A stretch of 33,129 bases of DNA, from contig JAKSLN010000017.1 in the NCBI GenBank assembly GCA_024401165.1, positions 1-33,129 on the forward strand. Reading direction: 5' to 3'. Positions 23,462 through 31,944 of this stretch are shown one piece after another. Under the pieces are notes generated by a model. It was not told the DNA's origin, did no database searches, and saw only the letters and a program-made list of their open reading frames with translations. Position 1 is the stretch's first letter; every line of letters starts with the position of its first letter. A program made the position numbers and the translations under genes. This DNA is from Bacteroidaceae bacterium. Lineage in GTDB: Bacteria; Bacteroidota; Bacteroidia; Bacteroidales; Bacteroidaceae.

Positions 23462-24982
23462 ATGAAACATCCCCTTCTTCTCATTCTGCTTGCCCTATTG
23501 CTCGGAAGCTGCGGTAAGACGGCCGTCCTGCCCACGCAGTTCACCGAAGTAAAAGAACAAGCCAATATCTACCCCGACTATCGCGACGTCGTCATCCCCG
23601 CCAACATCGCCCCCCTCAACTTCCAGGTCAGAGACGCAGAGGCAGATGAATACGTCGTCCAGATTGCACCCGGCACGTCCGAGAACGACGCTATCCTTGT
23701 GGCTGCAGATGCCGACGGCATCGTGCAGATTGACACGCTGGCCTGGCGCAACCTCCTGGAGCAGCAACGCGGCAAGTCACTCAACGTCCGCGTCTTTGCC
23801 CACCGTCCGGCAGGATGGATTGCCTACAAGGCACACACCCTCACCGTTGCCGAGGACATCGACCCCTACTTGAGCTACCGCCTCATCGAACCCGGTTTCG
23901 AGATCTACCGCCAGTTGGGTCTCTATCAGCGCAACCTTACCAACTGGGATGTACACACCATCTACGAGAACAACCGCGTCTATGAGGAGGAGAACAACCA
24001 TTGCATCAACTGCCATAACTACCAGAACTACAGCACCAAGGAGATGCTCTTCCACGTCCGCGCCAACCACGGAGGAACCATCGTCGTCAACAACGGCAAG
24101 GCCCAGAAGATACAAATCAAGGCCGACAGCATCCTGGCCGCTGGCGTCTACCCCTCATGGCACCCCAACCACCGCTGGGTGGCCTTCTCCACCAACAAGA
24201 CCAGCCAGACCTTCCACATCTATCACGACGAGAAGATTGAGGTCATCGACGAAGCCAGCGACCTCCTCTTCTACGATGCCGACAAGAACGAGGTACGCAA
24301 CATCCTCCGCACTCGCGACGACTTCGAGACCTTCCCCTGCTGGACGCCCAAGGGCGACGTGCTCTACTACTGCAGCGCCCACCTGCCCCAGGTTGGCATC
24401 CTTCCCGATTCGCTCAAGGGGCCTGGCGTCATTGCCCGCTACGACAGCGTCCACTACAACCTCATGCGCATGTCCTTCGACGAGAAGACCCAGCAGTTTG
24501 GCCAACCCGAAATGGTCATCAACGCCCAAGCACAGAAGAAGAGCATCAGCGTACCCCGTATAAGTCCTGACGGACGCTACATCCTCTACACCCTGGGCGA
24601 CTACGGGCAGTTCCACATCTGGCACAAGTCGAGCGACCTCTGGGTCAAGGACCTCCAGACCGACTCGTGCTATGCCCTCACGGCAGCCAATTCGTCCGAC
24701 GTCGACAGCTACCACAGCTGGAGCAGCAACGGCCGTTGGATCGTCTTCAGCAGTCGCCGCATGGACGGCAACTACACCCGTCCCCACATCGCCTACTTCG
24801 ACAAGCAAGGCCATGCCCACAAGGCCTTCTGCCTGCCTCAGGAAGATCCACGTCACAACATCCTCCTGCTCAAGAGCTACAACGTGCCCGAACTGACACG
24901 CGATGCCGTCCGCATCTCCGCCGAACAGCTCCGCGACTGCATCTACGACACCGAACCCACCACGGCCACATACAAGAATTAA
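23462..24982 (+). CDS. TolB-like beta-propeller lipoprotein with a CxxCH haem motif
   Basis: The 506-residue protein begins MKHPLLLILLALLLGSCGKT, a lipoprotein signal with lipobox LGSC (Cys17). The part from about 215 to 490 contains PD40/WD40-like propeller blades of the TolB type (PRISPDGRYILYTLGDYG, SWSSNGRWIVFSSRRMDG, YPSWHPNHRWVAFSTNK). Between the N-terminal beta domain and the propeller is CINCH at 181-185, a c-type haem attachment motif followed by NYQNY; His185 would be the proximal ligand. If haem is attached in the periplasm, the protein could pass electrons or sense redox; if not, the cysteines may bind a metal or form a disulfide. It follows the DUF6057-like gene by 13 bases. The haem reading rests on the motif alone. 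Confidence 0.8.
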   Translation: MKHPLLLILLALLLGSCGKTAVLPTQFTEVKEQANIYPDYRDVVIPANIAPLNFQVRDAEADEYVVQIAPGTSENDAILVAADADGIVQIDTLAWRNLLEQQRGKSLNVRVFAHRPAGWIAYKAHTLTVAEDIDPYLSYRLIEPGFEIYRQLGLYQRNLTNWDVHTIYENNRVYEEENNHCINCHNYQNYSTKEMLFHVRANHGGTIVVNNGKAQKIQIKADSILAAGVYPSWHPNHRWVAFSTNKTSQTFHIYHDEKIEVIDEASDLLFYDADKNEVRNILRTRDDFETFPCWTPKGDVLYYCSAHLPQVGILPDSLKGPGVIARYDSVHYNLMRMSFDEKTQQFGQPEMVINAQAQKKSISVPRISPDGRYILYTLGDYGQFHIWHKSSDLWVKDLQTDSCYALTAANSSDVDSYHSWSSNGRWIVFSSRRMDGNYTRPHIAYFDKQGHAHKAFCLPQEDPRHNILLLKSYNVPELTRDAVRISAEQLRDCIYDTEPTTATYKN

Positions 24983-25008
24983 TACAAGTTTCGCAAGCTC
25001 ATTTTTTT

Positions 25009-25048
25009 CGGTTTTACGGTTTTTCGGTTATACGGTTATATGGTTATA
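25009..25048 (+). repeat. Five tandem copies of an 8-base repeat over a start codon
   Basis: The units CGGTTTTA, CGGTTTTT, CGGTTATA, CGGTTATA and TGGTTATA follow each other without gaps. The start codon of the next gene (25,040-25,042) lies across the join of the fourth and fifth units and depends on the T that begins the fifth unit. Slippage could change the leader length or remove the start. Confidence 0.75.
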
Positions 25049-25621
25049 CGGAAATTACCATTTAACATATTGCGTTTGTGTCGTATCCTGCCCCTCCTCT
25101 GCCTCCTCACGGCTTGCCGCCCCTCGGCCCAGCAGCCAATCAGGGAGAACGCAACCCTCTCCATCGAGGCAACCGACTCCGCGACCTACAGTTACACGGG
25201 GCCCAAGGGGGATGGGCAGCTCCGCCTGCAAGCCCTCACCGACAGCACCTACGAGCTGCAACACCTCATCGGCGGAACCATCGTCAGCCAGTGGCCCCTC
25301 CGCTACCGCGTCTACCGCTTCGACTGTGGTGACGTCACCGGCGACAGCATTCCCGAGATCGTAGTCGGCACCATCAAGGCCACCCACTACCACCCCGACC
25401 TCGACCGACGCCTGTTCATCTTTCACCTTGTCAAGCAGCGTCACATACGCCCTCTCTGGCTGGGTTCTCGCGTCTCCCACCCCCTGCTCGACTTCAAGGT
25501 GGAGCGCGACAGTATCCCTGCCCTCATCCACACCTGGGAACGCTCTCTCGAAGGAGACACCCTGCAACACCTCTACCGCCAAAAAGGGTTCGGTCTGAAG
25601 TTTGCCGGGAAAGCGATATAG
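25040..25621 (+). CDS. Small lipoprotein, 193 residues
   Basis: The start at 25,040 gives MVIRKLPFNILRLCRILPLL then CLLTAC, a basic lipoprotein signal with Cys26 as the lipidated residue. The mature part is beta-rich with repeated short strands, including YRFDCGDVTGDSIPEIVVGT, which resembles an FG-GAP/VCBS-type repeat with Asp residues that could bind calcium. A role as a periplasmic or surface accessory protein of the operon is likely, but I cannot name it. It lies 57 bases after the TolB-like gene, with the 8-base tandem repeat over its start codon. No separate promoter is seen, so read-through from upstream is expected. Confidence 0.7.
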   Translation: MVIRKLPFNILRLCRILPLLCLLTACRPSAQQPIRENATLSIEATDSATYSYTGPKGDGQLRLQALTDSTYELQHLIGGTIVSQWPLRYRVYRFDCGDVTGDSIPEIVVGTIKATHYHPDLDRRLFIFHLVKQRHIRPLWLGSRVSHPLLDFKVERDSIPALIHTWERSLEGDTLQHLYRQKGFGLKFAGKAI

Positions 25622-25685
25622 GTAAAACGAAAAAGGGCGACACTTCGCATCAACATTTTAACCACCCTCTAAATTCCTGATTGAA

Positions 25686-28124
25686 ATGAAAAAACTGTTC
25701 ATCTGCCTATGCCTCGCCGCCGTCTGCTGGTCATGCGGCAAGAAGCAAAGTACCGAGAGCCAGATCACGGACGTCACCGCCGACGAGAACATCGAGGTCG
25801 ACGTCGAGTTCAATCCCCACTCATTCCTGATGACGGACAGCATCCTTCCCGAGAAGATCGACCTCGGCATGGACATCAGCGACATGACCCTCATGGAACT
25901 GCGACTCCTGCGCAGCTACCCCTACGCCCTGCAGGGACTGTGGTTCGAGGAGGCAGACATCAACGGTTTCTTCAACGCCAAGGCACCGTGGTACTACGAC
26001 CGCTGCTACGCCGTCATGGAGAAGAATGCTGACTCAGAACCGCTCACCGAGTACGCCAAGGCCAAGCTTTCGGAACAGGAGAGGGCCTTCATTGAGCGAT
26101 GCGACGCCCGCATTGCCGAACTCACAAAGCTGCAAGAGGTTGACCGCGACGGACTGAAACTCTCCAACCCTTCCATGACCGTCAACCTCTTCCAACTCGA
26201 GGAATACGACCAGGCCATGCTCGACATGCTTGCCCACCACAACTTCGCCATTGCCCCCACCGACAAGGAGCAACTCTTCAACATCTACGAGGAGAACGAC
26301 TACTCAAAGATGCCCAACTACATCACCACCGACCTTTTCCTCCAGGCCTATCACATGTACTTCGGCTACGTGCTCAAGACACTCGAGAAGCACATCTTCA
26401 CCGAACGCATTCACGCCCTCTGCCAGGCTATGCACAAGGAGGCCGTCAAGGTTGCCGATGCCGCCACCGACGACGAGATACGCAACCTTGCCGAGTTCAA
26501 CGCCGCATACTTTGCCATCGCCGACCACCTGCTCAAGGGCACAAGCCTCCCCATCCCCGCTCAATATCAGAAGGATGCCGCCATAGAGATTGACAACATC
26601 AAGGCCCAGCGAGAAGGCATCTCCCCCATGATGAAGCAGCAGCAGATGTTCTCCTACGACCTCTTCAAACCCCGCGGACACTACACACGCAGCAAAGCGC
26701 AGGAGCAGTACTTCCGCTCCATGATGTGGCTGCAGACCTTCACCTTCTGCAGCGAGTCCATCAACCCCGTCAAGCAGGCGGCCATGATGGGTTACCTGCT
26801 CAATCACATCGACCGCAAGGTATGCAAGGAGGGTGTGGGCGTCTACCACACGCTCGACTTCCTCATGGGCGAGCCCGACAACGTCTCCGTCATCGAGATG
26901 GCCGAGTGCCTGTCCCAGAACAAGGTTGGGCTCAATGAACTCACCAGCGACCGTACCCTCAACCTCCTCAGCACCCAACTCAACACCCTCTTCCGCACGC
27001 GCAACCGCATCAACAACAAGTTGGGAGATGACGGGTGCAACAACAAGGTCAACTTCATGCCCCAACGCTACATGCCCGACAGCTACGTCCTCAGCCGCAC
27101 CTTCGACGAGAACGCCAACAGCGGCGTGCCCTTCCCACGCGGTCTGCATGTCTTCTCAGCCTTTGGCATTGAGACGGCAGACGCCGTCAACGAGGCCTAC
27201 TACCACGATGCAGACAACTGGTCCAAGTACACGGCCGAGATGGACACCCTCAAGCAGGAGTTCACCCGATTCACGGACTGGGACAAGTCGATGTATAACA
27301 AGTGGTTCGAGAGTCTCGTGCAACTGCAGAAACCCGGCAAGGACTACCCCGGCTACATGCTCACCGGTTCGTGGGCCAAGAAGAACCTGAACTCTGCCCT
27401 CGCCTCATGGGCCGAACTGCGCCACGATGCCATCCTCTATGCCGAGCAGCCCATAGTGGCCGAGTGTGGCGGCGGCGAGGACCTGCCCACCCCCGTGTCG
27501 GTAGGATACGTCGAGCCCAACCTCGCTTTCTGGAACAAGATGAAGGAGATGCTCACCCTCACCCGTACGCTGCTCACCGACAACGGACTCATGACCGATG
27601 ACCTCGACAGCAAGACCACCTCGCTCGAGGACTACATGGACTTCTGCATCGCCGTCAGCAAGAAAGAGCTGGCCAACCAGCCCCTCACTGACGAGGAGTT
27701 CGGCACCATCGAGTTCATGGGCAGCTCGCTCGAGTGGTTCACGCTCGGCGTCCTCGACCCCGACATGTCGCCCGATTCGTGGGGCCTTGTCGAGGGAGCC
27801 GACCGCAGCATCGCCGTCTGTGCCGACGTCTTCACCCGCAACGTGCTGGGTTGCAAAAAGTGCGGCATTCTTACCGAGGCCACAGGTCTGGCCGACGCCA
27901 TCTACGTCATCGTCCCCATCAACGGCAACATCTTCATCACCCGAGGGGCTGTCTTCAGCTACTATGAGTTCGTCAATCCTCTCAACACACGCTACACCGA
28001 CGAGGAGTGGCAGCAACGCCTCGGCGGCGACGACGTCCCAGCCCGCCCCATCTGGATGCAACCCCTCCTGCTCAACAAGGTACCCATGGCCAACCAGGAG
28101 ATCTTCTACAGTTCGGGATGCTGA
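25686..28124 (+). CDS. DUF3160 lipoprotein, 812 residues
   Basis: The N-terminus MKKLFICLCLAAVCWSCGKK is a lipoprotein signal with lipobox CWSC (Cys17). The body is the large helical DUF3160 domain, recognised by NYITTDLFLQAYHMYFGYVL and the following long helical core, TRSKAQEQYFRSMMWLQTFT and LMTDDLDSKTTSLEDYMDF. The length fits the family (about 700-850 residues). Function is unestablished; the protein should be anchored in the membrane facing the periplasm or the surface. Many acidic residues and a GGGED loop near residue 596 could bind metal. It starts 64 bases after the preceding lipoprotein gene, and its stop overlaps the start of the CapA-like gene, so the two are translated together. 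Confidence 0.8.
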   Translation: MKKLFICLCLAAVCWSCGKKQSTESQITDVTADENIEVDVEFNPHSFLMTDSILPEKIDLGMDISDMTLMELRLLRSYPYALQGLWFEEADINGFFNAKAPWYYDRCYAVMEKNADSEPLTEYAKAKLSEQERAFIERCDARIAELTKLQEVDRDGLKLSNPSMTVNLFQLEEYDQAMLDMLAHHNFAIAPTDKEQLFNIYEENDYSKMPNYITTDLFLQAYHMYFGYVLKTLEKHIFTERIHALCQAMHKEAVKVADAATDDEIRNLAEFNAAYFAIADHLLKGTSLPIPAQYQKDAAIEIDNIKAQREGISPMMKQQQMFSYDLFKPRGHYTRSKAQEQYFRSMMWLQTFTFCSESINPVKQAAMMGYLLNHIDRKVCKEGVGVYHTLDFLMGEPDNVSVIEMAECLSQNKVGLNELTSDRTLNLLSTQLNTLFRTRNRINNKLGDDGCNNKVNFMPQRYMPDSYVLSRTFDENANSGVPFPRGLHVFSAFGIETADAVNEAYYHDADNWSKYTAEMDTLKQEFTRFTDWDKSMYNKWFESLVQLQKPGKDYPGYMLTGSWAKKNLNSALASWAELRHDAILYAEQPIVAECGGGEDLPTPVSVGYVEPNLAFWNKMKEMLTLTRTLLTDNGLMTDDLDSKTTSLEDYMDFCIAVSKKELANQPLTDEEFGTIEFMGSSLEWFTLGVLDPDMSPDSWGLVEGADRSIAVCADVFTRNVLGCKKCGILTEATGLADAIYVIVPINGNIFITRGAVFSYYEFVNPLNTRYTDEEWQQRLGGDDVPARPIWMQPLLLNKVPMANQEIFYSSGC

Positions 28125-29065
28125 TCGTCGCTCTCCTTCTGCTCCTCACCCTCTTCTCCTGCCGTCCGCCTGCTCCGGCGCCTGAGGCCGGTGCCGAACT
28201 CACCCTCCTCTTCACGGGCGACGTGCTCCTCGACCGTGGCGTACGGCCGCTTGCCGAAAGCGAAGGCGTAGAGGCACTCTTCGACAGCGTCAGCCCCCTG
28301 TTTCGGGAGGCCGACGCTGTCGTCGTCAACCTCGAGTGCCCATTGACCGACACCCTCTCCCCCGTCCACAAGAAATACATCTTCCGCGCCGATAGCCGAT
28401 GGGCCACCGGACTCAGGCACGCTGGCATCACCCACGCCTCCATGGCCAACAACCACACCAACGACCAGGGGCGACGCGGACTGCAGTCCACCCATCACCA
28501 CCTCCTCCAGGCTGGCATCACACCCCTCGGCTACGGACTTGGCATCGACCAGCAGCTCACCCCCGCCCTGGTCAGCAAGTCCGGCATCGACGTAGCCCTC
28601 TTCAACGCCACCACCCTCGCCATCGAGAACTGGTGCCGCGTCGAGGGCAAGCCCGGCATCTGCCAGCCCACCGCCGATGAGCTCGCCAGCACCGTCAGTC
28701 GCTACAAGGCAGTCCATCCCCACCACCGCGTCGTCGTCATCCTGCACTGGGGCACCGAGTTCCAGGCCACGCCCAACATCCCCCAACGCTCCCTTGCCCA
28801 CCGTCTGGCCAAGGCAGGTGCCGACGCCATCGTCGGTCACCACCCACACGTACTTCAACCCCTCGAATACATTCCAAAGGAACAAAAAAACACACCCTCA
28901 AACGACGTCCCCGTCTTCTACAGCCTCGGCAACTTCCTCTTCGACCAGACCCCACCCATTACCCGCCGCTCCGCCATCGCCAGCCTCCGCTTCCATGCCG
29001 ACGGCACCCTCACCGCCGACACCATCCCCATCCTCCTCGAAGGCTGCAGACCAAGAACCAGATAG
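28118..29065 (+). CDS. CapA-like metallophosphatase lipoprotein
   Basis: I take the start at 28,118 (MLIVALLLLLTLFSCRPPAP), which overlaps the DUF3160 stop and gives a lipoprotein signal with lipobox LFSC (Cys15). The earlier in-frame ATG at 28,007 lies inside the previous gene and would bury the signal. The 315-residue product has the CapA/PGA_cap motifs in order: LLFTGDVLLDRG, VNLECPLTD, MANNHTNDQG, VVILHWGTEF, VGHHPHVLQPLE and YSLGNFLFD, with the metal-binding Asp, Asn and His residues of calcineurin-like phosphoesterases. CapA family members take part in polyglutamate capsule making in Bacillus; in Bacteroidales the substrate is unclear. The protein should act in the periplasm or at the surface. 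Confidence 0.85.
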   Translation: MLIVALLLLLTLFSCRPPAPAPEAGAELTLLFTGDVLLDRGVRPLAESEGVEALFDSVSPLFREADAVVVNLECPLTDTLSPVHKKYIFRADSRWATGLRHAGITHASMANNHTNDQGRRGLQSTHHHLLQAGITPLGYGLGIDQQLTPALVSKSGIDVALFNATTLAIENWCRVEGKPGICQPTADELASTVSRYKAVHPHHRVVVILHWGTEFQATPNIPQRSLAHRLAKAGADAIVGHHPHVLQPLEYIPKEQKNTPSNDVPVFYSLGNFLFDQTPPITRRSAIASLRFHADGTLTADTIPILLEGCRPRTR

Positions 29066-29214
29066 ATGCGCTCGACAACATCGATGGACAATCCTCTGGC
29101 ATAACACTGCTACCAGGCGAAGGTTCTACCAGGAACATCTTCCGACAAAACTATATTCTTAGCCATTTTTGCAATCCTATTCTGTTATTACTAATTTTAT
29201 TTTGTACCTTTGCA

Positions 29215-29222
29215 AAAATTAG
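29215..29222 (+). promoter_or_regulatory. -7 box for the membrane HTH regulator gene
   Basis: TACCTTTG, followed by CA, lies 14 bases ahead of the ATG at 29,236, so the leader is very short. No TTTG is found at the right distance for a -33 box. The 150 bases between the CapA-like gene and this box hold no gene and no clear terminator. Confidence 0.6.
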
Positions 29223-29235
29223 CGACAAAAAAGAG

Positions 29236-30255
29236 ATGAAATTCATACACACGATACTGAGCGGGATGCTTTGCCTTCTGTTGCTCTCCTGCTCTTCGGA
29301 CGAAGAACAGAAGGCCTTCCATCTGCAAGGCACATGGATGCTGGAGAGCGTGTCGTATTGGGACGAGGTGGTGGAACAATACGATCAGGAGGACTATACC
29401 AGGCTACGCATCTACGACGACACCTGCTACTACGAGTGCGAGGTGATGGCAGCCCCCAGCGGCAAGATGTTCATACCCTCGGGCGCAGAACACTACACCC
29501 TCATCGAGCGCGGACCGGACGACTACCTCTATCTGCAGAGCGACGAGACGCACCCCCTCACCGTCCGGGACGACACCACCATGATCATTCAGGAGATGGG
29601 CCGAAAGTACGCGTGGAAGGTCTGCCATGCTTACGACGATGAGGCGGTGGCAAAGATAAAAGGCTTTGTGCAGAGCGATCTGGCAAGCGGCAGCGAGGCT
29701 TCCCATCGCTATGTCTTCTCCTATGCCGAACGCGACCTGGAGGCTTCCAACCACTCGCTTACCTATGGTCTGGTCCTCATCGCCGTCGCCTTTCTTGCCG
29801 CCATGAACTATATGTATATAATGTATAGGAAGAAGAAGCGCATCGAACTGGAGCTGCGACGCATCGAGCAGGAACGCGAGGCGCTGCCCAAACCCGTCCG
29901 CGAAGCCTTGAGCAACGTCGAGGAGCAGTTCCATCAGACCCCCTTCTACCTCGACCTTCGGCAGAAGATAACCCGGGGCGAAAGCCTCAGTCAGGAGGAG
30001 TGGCAGCAGATAGAGGAAAGCTTCAAGAGCGTCTATCCGCGCTTCAACACCACCTTGCTCACGCTCCGCAACATGTCGCCCCTCGAGCTCCAGGTGTGCC
30101 AGCTCCTCAAGCTGGGCGCCACGCCTTCCGAGATAGCCACCGTGCTTTGCAAGGACAAGAGCAGCATCAGCACCATCCGCAGCCGCCTCTACAAGAAGGT
30201 CTTTGGCACGAAGGGAAGCAGTCGCGAATGGGACGACTTCATTCTCTCGCTGTAG
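29236..30255 (+). CDS. Membrane-spanning regulator: lipoprotein-type N-terminus, TM helix, C-terminal HTH
   Basis: The 339-residue protein opens MKFIHTILSGMLCLLLLSCS, a signal with a lipobox-like LLSC (Cys19). A lipocalin-like beta domain follows at about 35-150 (GTWMLESVSYWDEVVEQYDQ), then one membrane helix at about 176-197 (LVLIAVAFLAAMNYMYIMY), a basic stop and a short coiled coil (KKKRIELELRRIEQEREAL). The C-terminal LuxR-like HTH lies at about 281-325 (LSPLELQVCQLLKLGATPSE, IATVLCKDKSSISTIRSRLY). The beta domain would face the periplasm and the HTH the cytoplasm, forming a one-component sensor that signals across the membrane. The ligand is unknown. It has its own -7 box and no co-directional gene close by, so the regulated genes may be its neighbours. 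Confidence 0.75.
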   Translation: MKFIHTILSGMLCLLLLSCSSDEEQKAFHLQGTWMLESVSYWDEVVEQYDQEDYTRLRIYDDTCYYECEVMAAPSGKMFIPSGAEHYTLIERGPDDYLYLQSDETHPLTVRDDTTMIIQEMGRKYAWKVCHAYDDEAVAKIKGFVQSDLASGSEASHRYVFSYAERDLEASNHSLTYGLVLIAVAFLAAMNYMYIMYRKKKRIELELRRIEQEREALPKPVREALSNVEEQFHQTPFYLDLRQKITRGESLSQEEWQQIEESFKSVYPRFNTTLLTLRNMSPLELQVCQLLKLGATPSEIATVLCKDKSSISTIRSRLYKKVFGTKGSSREWDDFILSL

Positions 30256-30823
30256 CCAGTAAATGAGTAAGATATTTCTGTTCGTATCCATTTTGGTTTA
30301 TATCGCTATCGCTTAACGAAAATTTCCTCTAATTGAACGCGAATTTTCGCAAATTACCTTACGGCTGAAAAACATATTCACGATAATTTACGGTAATTCA
30401 CGTTAGCCGAAGACAAAAACACTTGGTTCTTCCGATATTTTGAGTGATGGTTCATATAACAACGAGTAAGCGAAATTTATCTTCTATATTTATCTCCCTA
30501 ATTTATCTCGGATTCGAGGAGCCACCGGCGACGATTTCATAAAAAATGATCTTTTATGTCTTCGGTAGATTTAACATAAATCTCTGATAAATTTACCGTA
30601 AACAACAAGTAGGCAATAAGGGAGATCGGGCTACGCCCTCGCATCAATGATAAATCCTAATGTTAAATCAAGGAGATAAAACTGCCTCATCAATCCATAT
30701 TCCCGATGTGCCAAACACTTTTTTCGGGTTCCATTTGTACTACTCGAAAAACTTTCGGGGTTCATGCAAAAAAGTACTTCCCTGTACTTAACTTTTCATT
30801 ATCTTTGCAGTATATAGAGTAGA
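30256..30823. other. 568-base intergenic region with short inverted repeats
   Basis: No convincing gene is seen. The stretch is AT-rich, with two sets of inverted repeats: CGAAAATT (30,317-30,324) against AATTTTCG (30,342-30,349), and TTTACGGTAA (30,387-30,396) against TTACCGTAAA (30,593-30,602). Sequences such as ACGGTAATT and ATTTACCGT are of the kind found often between genes in Prevotella. The right end holds the sigma-gene promoter. Confidence 0.6.
30800..30807 (+). promoter_or_regulatory. -7 box of the ECF sigma operon
   Basis: TATCTTTG followed by CA lies 17 bases ahead of the sigma gene start at 30,824. A direct repeat, GTACTT at 30,774 and 30,784, sits just upstream where a -33 element would be, and might be a self-recognised promoter element. 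Confidence 0.5.
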
Positions 30824-31333
30824 ATGGACAGCAAAGAGTTCGAAAAGCAGATACCGCACCTGCGTTCGCTGATGGTCGGCGTGGGACGCGAGTTCTTCGG
30901 CAACAGAGATGATGCCGAGGATGTGGCACAGGACGCCCTGGAGCGACTGTGGCGCTACTGCCAACGACTCGATGCGCAGCGCAACCTGGATGCGCTGACC
31001 GTGATGGTGGCCAAGAACATCTGCGTGGAGAAGTACAAGCGAAGGCAGAGGGAGGTGATGATGGACTTCCGCTCGAAAGATGGAACGAGCATAGAACCAC
31101 CTTCCCCACCCAACTATAATGCCGATGCCGAGCTACAGGCAGCGGAGACGGCCCAGCGGATAGACACGGCACTCAAAACATTGGCACCGCGCGAAGAGCA
31201 ACTGGTGCGTAAGCGACACTTGGAGGACAAGAGTACCGACGAGATAGCCCAGGAGACCGGCCTGCCAAAGAACTCCATCAAGAGCATGCTATCCATGGCA
31301 AAGGCGAAACTGAAAAAGAGATTACGACAATGA
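30824..31333 (+). CDS. ECF-type RNA polymerase sigma factor
   Basis: The 169-residue product has sigma region 2 (FFGNRDDAEDVAQDALERLW, about 27-46) and region 4 with its HTH (LAPREEQLVRKRHLEDKSTD, EIAQETGLPKNSIKSMLSMA), without regions 1 or 3. This is the standard size of an extracytoplasmic-function sigma factor. It directs RNA polymerase to a small set of promoters, often envelope stress or nutrient genes. Its stop overlaps the start of the following membrane protein gene (ATGA), the usual arrangement for a sigma and anti-sigma pair. The target genes are unknown. Confidence 0.9.
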   Translation: MDSKEFEKQIPHLRSLMVGVGREFFGNRDDAEDVAQDALERLWRYCQRLDAQRNLDALTVMVAKNICVEKYKRRQREVMMDFRSKDGTSIEPPSPPNYNADAELQAAETAQRIDTALKTLAPREEQLVRKRHLEDKSTDEIAQETGLPKNSIKSMLSMAKAKLKKRLRQ

Positions 31334-31944
31334 AACAGCAAGATACCCCATACAACGACGAAGAATTCTACCAGCAGATCATGGCAGAGTTGAGGCCTGG
31401 TGCCGACGAGTATGATCGCCTGATGGCAGAGAGGGCGCGAAAGACGGTCCGACTCAAGCCTATATATAAATATGTGGCAGCTGCCTGCATCGCCTTCGCC
31501 ATCGTCGGCGCATCGGTTCAATTGCTGAGAGGTAAGGCCGAAGATACCAGCCAACGCATTGCTGGAAAGATTGATACGACAAATAGTGACACTTCCGTCC
31601 CTGACAACAACCTGGCACAAGCAGAGGTAAGTACGGAGCCGTCCCTTACCCAGCAGCCTTCAGCAGAAGTTATTCCTGACGTTCATCCAGCAAGCGTAAA
31701 GAACAGCAAGGCCATCCATCCTACTGGCCAGATGCTTGCCGCGGCTTCCGTAGACAGCCAGAAGACCAAGGAGGCGGAAGAGGATGAGTACAGCGAGGAA
31801 CTGCTCTATGCGCTCATCACAGAGGTGGAAGCCAAGGCCAGGGCCGAGGAGGAGGCCAAGGAGGAACGCCTGTGCCGCACACTAATAGAAGAGATCTCTA
31901 CAAACATAACCAAACAATCCAACCAATCAGAATTGACATTATGA
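31330..31944 (+). CDS. Single-span membrane protein, candidate anti-sigma factor
   Basis: The 204-residue protein overlaps the sigma gene by 4 bases. It has a soluble N-terminal part of about 45 residues (MKQQDTPYNDEEFYQQIMAE), one membrane helix at about 48-66 (YVAAACIAFAIVGASVQLL), and a polar, low-complexity periplasmic part ending in a charged helix (ARAEEEAKEERLCRTLIEEI). No FecR or zinc-finger anti-sigma domain is recognised, so the role rests on the gene order and topology. The next gene overlaps its stop by 4 bases. Confidence 0.65.
   Translation: MKQQDTPYNDEEFYQQIMAELRPGADEYDRLMAERARKTVRLKPIYKYVAAACIAFAIVGASVQLLRGKAEDTSQRIAGKIDTTNSDTSVPDNNLAQAEVSTEPSLTQQPSAEVIPDVHPASVKNSKAIHPTGQMLAAASVDSQKTKEAEEDEYSEELLYALITEVEAKARAEEEAKEERLCRTLIEEISTNITKQSNQSELTL

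Noticed and set aside
28007..28117. Longer N-terminus for the CapA-like gene
   Set aside because: It lies wholly within the DUF3160 gene and would put an arginine- and proline-rich stretch before a good lipoprotein signal.
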